This document shows, piece after piece, positions 19,411 through 23,003 of a DNA stretch of 23,003 nt. A model generated the notes under the pieces. That model searched no databases. It was not told where the DNA came from and saw nothing but the letters and a program-made list of their open reading frames with translations. Where the stretch lies: positions 1 through 23,003 of the forward strand of contig CAINDZ010000409.1 in the NCBI GenBank assembly GCA_903847545.1, given 5' to 3'. The DNA is from an uncultured bacterium (GTDB lineage: Bacteria; Krumholzibacteriota; Krumholzibacteriia; LZORAL124-64-63). A program made the position numbers and the translations under genes. The first letter of the stretch is position 1. Every line of letters starts with the position of its first letter.

Positions 19411-19431
19411 CTTCCGCCCCGGGGGCGGAAG
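19411..19431 (+). other. Hairpin between the two M16 genes
   Basis: CTTCCGCCC (19411-19419) and GGGCGGAAG (19423-19431) form a perfect 9 bp stem with a 3 nt loop, 13 nt after the first stop. No T-run follows, so it is not an intrinsic terminator. It may block 3'-exonuclease decay or set the ratio of the two subunits. Confidence 0.6.
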
Positions 19432-19450
19432 CCGGAAAGGACTAGAGGAC

Positions 19451-21616
19451 ATGAAGCGAATGAACTGCGCGCTGTCGGCCCGACGGGTGGCGGCGCTGTT
19501 CGCCCTGGCGCTGGTGCTGGCCGCCGTGCCTGCCGCGTTCGCGGCGTCGAAGAAGCCGTGGGACAAGATCCCCGTGCCCCCGCTGAACAGCTTCACCATG
19601 CCGGCCTACGAGCGCGTCCAGCTGGCCAACGGCATGGTCGTGTACCTGGCAGAGGACCACGAGTTTCCGCTGGTCGAGCTCAGCGCCACGATCAACGTCG
19701 GCTCCATGTACGAGGACGCCGCCAAGCTGGGCCTGGCCGAGATGACGGGCACCGTGATGCGCTCGGGCGGCACCGCCACGCACAGCGGCGACCAGATCGA
19801 CGAGCTGGTCGAGGCCCGGGGCATGAGCGTCGAGACCGAGATCGGGATGACCGAGGGCACGGCCTACCTGTCGGCGCTGAAGGAGGACGCGCAGCTGGGC
19901 CTGGACCTGCTGGCGGACATCCTGCGCAACCCGGCGTTCCCCGAGGACAAGATCAAGCTGGCCAAGGAAGAGCAGAAGGCGAGCATCAGCCGCCGCAACG
20001 ACGACCCCATGACCATCGCCCGCCGCGAGGCCATGAAGGTGGTCTTCGGGCCCGACCACGTGCTGGCCCGGGTGCCCGAGTACGCGACCATCGCGAGCGT
20101 CTCCCGCAAGGACATGCTCGACTTCCACGCCACGTACTTCCACCCCGACCGCATGTACCTGGTCGTCGTCGGCGACTTCGACAGCAAGGACATGGTCAAG
20201 AGCATCGAGAACGCGTTCGCCGGCTGGGCCAAGGCCGACAAGCCCCTGCCCAAGGATCCCGAGATCCCCGACCTGCCGCGCACGGTCAACGTGGTCGACA
20301 AGGCTGACCTGACGCAGACGACGATCATCATGGGCGCCAAGGGCATCCGCGCCGACGACCCGGCCTACGCGGGCGTGCAGGTGGCCAACAAGATCCTCGG
20401 CGGCGGCTTCGCCACCCGCCTGTTCAACGAGGTCCGCAGCCGCCAGGGCCTGGCCTACTCGGTGGGCAGCGCATCGGGCGCGGGCTGGCGCTACCCCGGC
20501 CTGTTCATGGCCTTCACGATGACCAAGTCCGAATCCAGCCAGAAGGCCGCGCAGGCCATCGTGGCCGAGATCCAGCGCATGGTCACCGAGCCGGTCACCG
20601 AGACCGAGCTGGCGATGGCCAAGGACAACATCCTGAACTCCGAGGTCTTCAACTACGACAACAAGCGGGACATCCTGGACCGCCTGGTCATGTTCGAGCG
20701 CTTCGGCTACCCGCAGGACTTCCTGCAGACGTACCTGGCCCAGGTCCGGGCGCTGACCCCGCAGGACGTGCTCAAGTCCGTGCAGGCCGCGTGGCGCCCC
20801 GACCGCCTCAGCTTCCTGGCCGTGGGCGGCTACAAGGCCTTTGACGGCGACTTCAGCGTGTTCGGCCCGGTCAACATGGTGGACATCACCATCCCCGAGC
20901 CCGCGTTCGAGGTGCCGGCGGCGACGCCCGAGGCGCTCGCCCAGGGCAAGGCGGCCTTCGACCGCGCGGTCGCGGCCGCCGGCGGCGCCGCCAAGCTGGC
21001 GGCCCTGAAGACCTACACCGAGACGACCATCCTCGACGCCACCGTCCAGGGCATGGCCCTGTCGTTCACCATCGAGAAGTCGGTCGTCTACCCGGACAAG
21101 GTCCACACCCTGCAGAAGACGCCGTTCGGCAACATGACCAGCGTGCTCAACGGCGACGACGGGTTCGTCCAGTCGCCGCGCGGCGCCAAGGAGATGTCCG
21201 CCGACGAGCTGAAGGATGCCCGCGAGGAGATGCAGACCGACATGCTCGGCACCCTGCGCAACCCCGGCGCCTTCACGTTCCAGGCGCTGGCGCCGGCCGA
21301 GGTCGAGGGCAAGCCCTGCCTGCCCGTGTACGTGACCGGCGTGGGCGAGGACTACCGGATCATCTACCTGGACGCGGCCACCGGCCGGGCCGTCCTGGTG
21401 CAGCAGCCGGGCACGTCGCCGATGACCGGCGCGCCGGTGACCCAGAAGACCTACCTCGACGAGTACACGACGTTCGACGGCCTGACGCTGCCGAGCCGCG
21501 TGCGCCTGTGCTACGACGACGAGGAGTTCGCCAAGGGCCGCACCACCGCCTTCAAGGCGAACGCGAAGGTCGACCCCGCGCTGTTCGTGGAGAAGGACAA
21601 GGAGAAGGGCAAGTAG
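19451..21616 (+). CDS. Secreted M16 family partner subunit with C-terminal extra domain
   Basis: This 721-residue M16 protein has a signal peptide (cleavage likely after AFA, residue 31) and two M16 half-domains. The HxxEH zinc motif is lost: the equivalent stretch reads GLAEMTGTVMRSGG. It keeps the substrate-binding Arg/Tyr pair, Arg329 and Tyr336 in EVRSRQGLAYSVGS, with the same spacing as Arg824/Tyr831 of insulin-degrading enzyme. The first M16 protein shows the opposite pattern, so the two probably make one active site together. About residues 510-721 are extra: a beta-rich region that starts AAAGGAAKLAALKTYTE and resembles LolA-like lipoprotein-handling folds (inference). The start at 19451 has GAGG very close; GGAAAGG at 19434-19440 is the other possible ribosome site. 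A second ATG lies three codons on. Confidence 0.93.
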   Translation: MKRMNCALSARRVAALFALALVLAAVPAAFAASKKPWDKIPVPPLNSFTMPAYERVQLANGMVVYLAEDHEFPLVELSATINVGSMYEDAAKLGLAEMTGTVMRSGGTATHSGDQIDELVEARGMSVETEIGMTEGTAYLSALKEDAQLGLDLLADILRNPAFPEDKIKLAKEEQKASISRRNDDPMTIARREAMKVVFGPDHVLARVPEYATIASVSRKDMLDFHATYFHPDRMYLVVVGDFDSKDMVKSIENAFAGWAKADKPLPKDPEIPDLPRTVNVVDKADLTQTTIIMGAKGIRADDPAYAGVQVANKILGGGFATRLFNEVRSRQGLAYSVGSASGAGWRYPGLFMAFTMTKSESSQKAAQAIVAEIQRMVTEPVTETELAMAKDNILNSEVFNYDNKRDILDRLVMFERFGYPQDFLQTYLAQVRALTPQDVLKSVQAAWRPDRLSFLAVGGYKAFDGDFSVFGPVNMVDITIPEPAFEVPAATPEALAQGKAAFDRAVAAAGGAAKLAALKTYTETTILDATVQGMALSFTIEKSVVYPDKVHTLQKTPFGNMTSVLNGDDGFVQSPRGAKEMSADELKDAREEMQTDMLGTLRNPGAFTFQALAPAEVEGKPCLPVYVTGVGEDYRIIYLDAATGRAVLVQQPGTSPMTGAPVTQKTYLDEYTTFDGLTLPSRVRLCYDDEEFAKGRTTAFKANAKVDPALFVEKDKEKGK

Positions 21617-21635
21617 CCGGCGCGCGGGCGCCGGC
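21616..21635 (+). other. GC hairpin at the M16 stop codon
   Basis: GCCGGCGC (21616-21623) and GCGCCGGC (21628-21635) pair perfectly around 4 nt, starting at the last base of the stop codon. There is no T-run. It may protect the 3' end together with the terminator 30 nt downstream. Confidence 0.5.
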
Positions 21636-21659
21636 GCATCCTGCCGAGGACGGCATGGG

Positions 21660-21698
21660 AAAAGGTCCGGGGGCGTCATGCTCCCGGACCTCTTTCTT
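21660..21698. terminator. Intrinsic terminator, probably bidirectional
   Basis: GGTCCGGG (21664-21671) pairs with CCCGGACC (21683-21690). Two more pairs (one G-U) close toward a 7 nt loop. On the plus strand TCTTTCTT follows, ending the M16 transcript. On the minus strand the same stem is followed by TTTT (21663-21660), which could end a leftward transcript from the promoter at 21834-21863. Confidence 0.8.
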
Positions 21699-21827
21699 GC
21701 CTGCCATCGACGCCGCCGCGTCGAGGGACCTGAAAATAGTATAGCTGCTTCACGGTCTACGCGGGGAGCTCATGGAAGTGCGCGAGCTTCAACAATCCCC
21801 ACGATTTGTCGCCAATGAAGCAGCTAT
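21664..21827 (-). ncRNA. Candidate small RNA with own promoter
   Basis: The minus strand has TGGACA, an 18 bp spacer and TATAAT (21863-21834). The expected start, about 7 nt on, falls at 21827, the first base of ATAGCTGCTTCA. That 12 nt arm pairs perfectly with TGAAGCAGCTAT ending at 21741, closing an 87 nt domain. Inside, TCCCC/GGGGA and GAGCT/AGCTC-type short complements can stack on it. Further on are a 7 bp hairpin (21724-21707) and the terminator stem with TTTT (about 21660). A hand count gives about 80 G/C in the 170 bases 21731-21900, well below the neighbours. I see no credible reading frame in it. It does not show the 4.5S, tmRNA, RNase P or 6S hallmarks I know. Start, end and function are predictions. 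Confidence 0.45.
21741..21827. repeat. 12 bp perfect inverted repeat, 87 bp span
   Basis: ATAGCTGCTTCA (21741-21752) and TGAAGCAGCTAT (21816-21827) are exact inverted copies. No flanking target-site duplication is visible. The simplest reading is an RNA closing stem; a tiny non-autonomous element cannot be excluded without other copies from the genome. Confidence 0.9.
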
Positions 21828-21833
21828 GGAGCG

Positions 21834-21863
21834 ATTATAAGACCTATTGTGAGCATTTGTCCA
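21834..21863 (-). promoter_or_regulatory. Strong minus-strand promoter
   Basis: On the minus strand the -35 is TGGACA (21863-21858; five of six) and the -10 is a perfect TATAAT (21839-21834), 18 bp apart. The sequence upstream is AT-rich (GCAAATAATCA), like an UP element. It is the best promoter match I see in the window, yet no minus-strand gene follows before the M16 terminator. Confidence 0.6.
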
Positions 21864-21960
21864 TGATTATTTGCGCTCAAGATATCAGTTTGCGGCATGC
21901 CCGGTCGGGACCGGAGGCAGCGGTCGACCGGCGGGACATCTTCCCACCCGTGTCCCGGCG

Positions 21961-21989
21961 TTGAACAAATCCTCGCGCGACCGGGTAAT
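21961..21989 (+). promoter_or_regulatory. Promoter candidate of the small membrane protein
   Basis: TTGAAC (21961-21966) and GGTAAT (21984-21989) lie 17 bp apart, each matching four of six positions. Transcription would begin near 21996, just before the inverted repeat at 22000, leaving a leader of about 130 nt. Confidence 0.35.
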
Positions 21990-21999
21990 CCCGCTGTCC

Positions 22000-22098
22000 C
22001 GTGGCTGCGGGGCGGCACCCGGAGCGACGTCCCCCGACCGTGCAACCGGTTGCGCCGCAGCCACGTAACAAGTTCTCCGGAGGCGCCTGCCGGGCGCC
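22000..22098 (+). promoter_or_regulatory. Structured leader before the 90-residue membrane protein
   Basis: CGTGGCTGCGG (22000-22010) and CCGCAGCCACG (22055-22065) are a perfect 11 bp inverted repeat. Inside is the 12 bp palindrome GCAACCGGTTGC (22042-22053). A further hairpin, GGCGCC-TGCCG-GGCGCC (22082-22098), stands before the ribosome site. Together they suggest a folded 5' leader. I match it to no known riboswitch class. Confidence 0.4.
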
Positions 22099-22128
22099 CC
22101 ACGCACGACACGCAAGGGGGCAGGAACC

Positions 22129-22401
22129 ATGATCTCGGCCATCGTCGCGCTGTTCGTCCTGTCGGTCGTCCTCGGGGCCGTCGTCCTCGCCGTGAAGCTG
22201 GCCGTCGCCCTCGTGGTGCTGCCGTTCAAGATCCTCGGCTGGCTGCTGGGCGGGCTCCTGGCCCTGGTCCTGGTCGTGCCCGCGCTGCTGGCGCTGGGCG
22301 CGGTCGCGGTCGTGGTGGTCCCGGTCGCGCTCGTCGTCCTGGCCTGCCTGGCGCCGGTCCTGGTGATCGTGGCCATCGCGGCGGGCGTCTTCGGCGCCTG
22401 A
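22129..22401 (+). CDS. Small hydrophobic membrane protein of unknown function
   Basis: This 90-residue protein is almost wholly hydrophobic (Ala, Val, Leu, Gly), with only two charged side chains, Lys23 and Lys34. Two to three membrane helices fit: about 3-22, 36-62 and 63-88. KLAVALVVLPFKILGWLLGG forms the only polar hinge. There is no cleavage site, so it is an integral inner-membrane protein. I recognise no family. AGGGGGCAGGAA upstream gives a plausible ribosome site before the ATG. The very even Val/Ala/Leu content could come from noncoding GC-rich sequence, but the start, ribosome site and folded leader favour a real gene. It stands alone between the M16 terminator and icmF. Confidence 0.65.
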   Translation: MISAIVALFVLSVVLGAVVLAVKLAVALVVLPFKILGWLLGGLLALVLVVPALLALGAVAVVVVPVALVVLACLAPVLVIVAIAAGVFGA

Positions 22402-22420
22402 CCGCGCCGGCCCCCCCTGA

Positions 22421-22449
22421 TTGCCCACCCCCGGGGCCTGTGTTAGGTT
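22421..22449 (+). promoter_or_regulatory. Weak promoter candidate before icmF
   Basis: TTGCCC (22421-22426) and TAGGTT (22444-22449) lie 17 bp apart about 60 bp before the icmF start. The matches are four and three of six. Read-through from the small membrane-protein gene is the alternative. Confidence 0.3.
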
Positions 22450-22506
22450 TCGCCGGCTGATGGCACCCGGCGCGCCGGCGCCGCCCACTTGTCCCGGAAG
22501 GTCGCG

Positions 22507-23003
22507 ATGTCCGCGTCGCCGCGCCCCGTCTCGTCGCCTGCCGCCGAGCCGTACCGCCCCGTCCACCATGTGCGCCTGGTCACGGCCGCCTCGCTGTTCG
22601 ACGGCCACGACGCCGCCATCAACATCATGCGCCGGCTGCTGCAGGCCACCGGGGCCGAGGTCATCCACCTCGGGCACAACCGGTCGGTGCGCGAGATCGT
22701 CGACTGCGCCATCCAGGAGGACGCGCAGGGCATCGCCATCACCAGCTACCAGGGCGGGCACATCGAGTTCCTCAAGTACATGCACGACCTGGTCGCGGCG
22801 TCCGGGCGCCGCATCCTGATCTTCGCGGGCGGCGGCGGGACCATCCTGCCCGACGAGATCGAGGAGCTGCACGCGTACGGCATCGCCCGCGTCTACTCGC
22901 CCGACGACGGCCGCGCCATGGGCCTGCAGGGCATGATCAACGAGGTCATGCAGCGCTGCGACTTCGCCGTGGGCGAGGAGCCGACGCCGGCGACGCTGGC
23001 GCC
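22507..23003 (+). CDS. icmF: Fused isobutyryl-CoA mutase IcmF (N-terminal part)
   Basis: The first 165 residues are the B12-binding domain of an IcmF-type mutase and run off the window end. The segment LVTAASLFDGHDAAINIMRR has the Asp-x-His of the base-off cobalamin site (Asp32, His34). It is followed by GAEVIHLGHNRSV, ITSYQGGHIEFLKYM, IFAGGGGTILPDEIEELHAYG and VYSPDDGRAMGLQGMI. This wording and the N-terminal position of the domain are typical of IcmF, where a G-protein chaperone domain and the large mutase domain follow; stand-alone methylmalonyl-CoA mutases carry it C-terminally. The expected role is adenosylcobalamin-dependent isomerisation of isobutyryl-CoA and butyryl-CoA. GGAAGG lies 5 nt before the ATG. 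The downstream domains are outside and unverified. Confidence 0.92.
   Translation, partial: MSASPRPVSSPAAEPYRPVHHVRLVTAASLFDGHDAAINIMRRLLQATGAEVIHLGHNRSVREIVDCAIQEDAQGIAITSYQGGHIEFLKYMHDLVAASGRRILIFAGGGGTILPDEIEELHAYGIARVYSPDDGRAMGLQGMINEVMQRCDFAVGEEPTPATLA

Noticed and set aside
19442..21679. 745-codon minus-strand frame opposite the second M16 gene
   Set aside because: It mirrors third-position GC of the real gene, has no recognisable domain, and the plus-strand protein has clear M16 motifs.
21664..21827. 6S RNA, 4.5S RNA or integron attC site
   Set aside because: There is no 4.5S GGAAG-type core, no 6S long hairpin with central bubble, and no attC core pattern with a neighbouring integrase.
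21741..21827. Miniature transposable element bounded by 12 bp inverted repeats
   Set aside because: No target-site duplication is visible and no second copy exists in the window; promoter placement favours an RNA stem.
22042..22053. 12 bp palindrome as a stand-alone operator
   Set aside because: It lies inside a larger inverted repeat downstream of the predicted start, so RNA structure is the simpler reading.

Overview
The window is a GC-rich, densely coded bacterial chromosome segment with no rRNA, tRNA, transposase, phage gene or CRISPR array that I can see. Homogentisate-type tyrosine degradation, a paired periplasmic M16 protease system, a divergent MetK, a PAS/GAF hybrid kinase and an IcmF-type fused mutase suggest an aerobic Gram-negative lineage, perhaps FCB/Krumholzibacteria- or Gemmatimonadota-like. 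That placement is inference; no marker gene settles it.

Layout. (1) 1-866, minus: 5' part of a nucleotide-exchanger-like MFS transporter, divergent from (2) 1020-7516, plus: a five-gene tyrosine/homogentisate operon (hpd, hmgA, an uncharacterised gene, fahA, acetoacetyl-CoA synthetase) with a clear promoter and an operator-like palindrome over its -10. No classical maleylacetoacetate isomerase is present in the operon. (3) 13142-7548, minus: metK, a Cys/Met-metabolism PLP enzyme, a hybrid histidine kinase and a CheY-like regulator, co-directional. metK carries a perfect 4 x 15 bp in-frame repeat. (4) 13263-17554, plus: two ABC ATPases and two ABC-2 permeases in alternating order, then an alkyladenine DNA glycosylase, ended by an intrinsic terminator. 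(5) 17886-21616, plus: two secreted M16 proteins with complementary active-site halves (HxxEH in the first, the Arg/Tyr pair in the second), ended by a terminator that also looks functional on the other strand. (6) 21700-22128: an AT-richer noncoding stretch with a strong minus-strand promoter whose predicted start falls on one arm of a 12 bp inverted repeat (candidate small RNA), then an 11 bp inverted repeat in the leader of a 90-residue hydrophobic protein. (7) 22507-end, plus: 5' part of icmF.

How the genes work together. The tyrosine operon takes 4-hydroxyphenylpyruvate to fumarate and acetoacetate and then activates acetoacetate to its CoA ester. The metK block concerns S-adenosylmethionine and sulfur amino acids, followed by a two-component pair that may or may not be related. 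The ABC block forms one exporter-like unit. The M16 pair is a probable heterodimeric envelope protease. The best leads for something undescribed are the gene coupled between hmgA and fahA, the candidate small RNA near 21.75 kb, and the four-cysteine pattern in the kinase GAF region.
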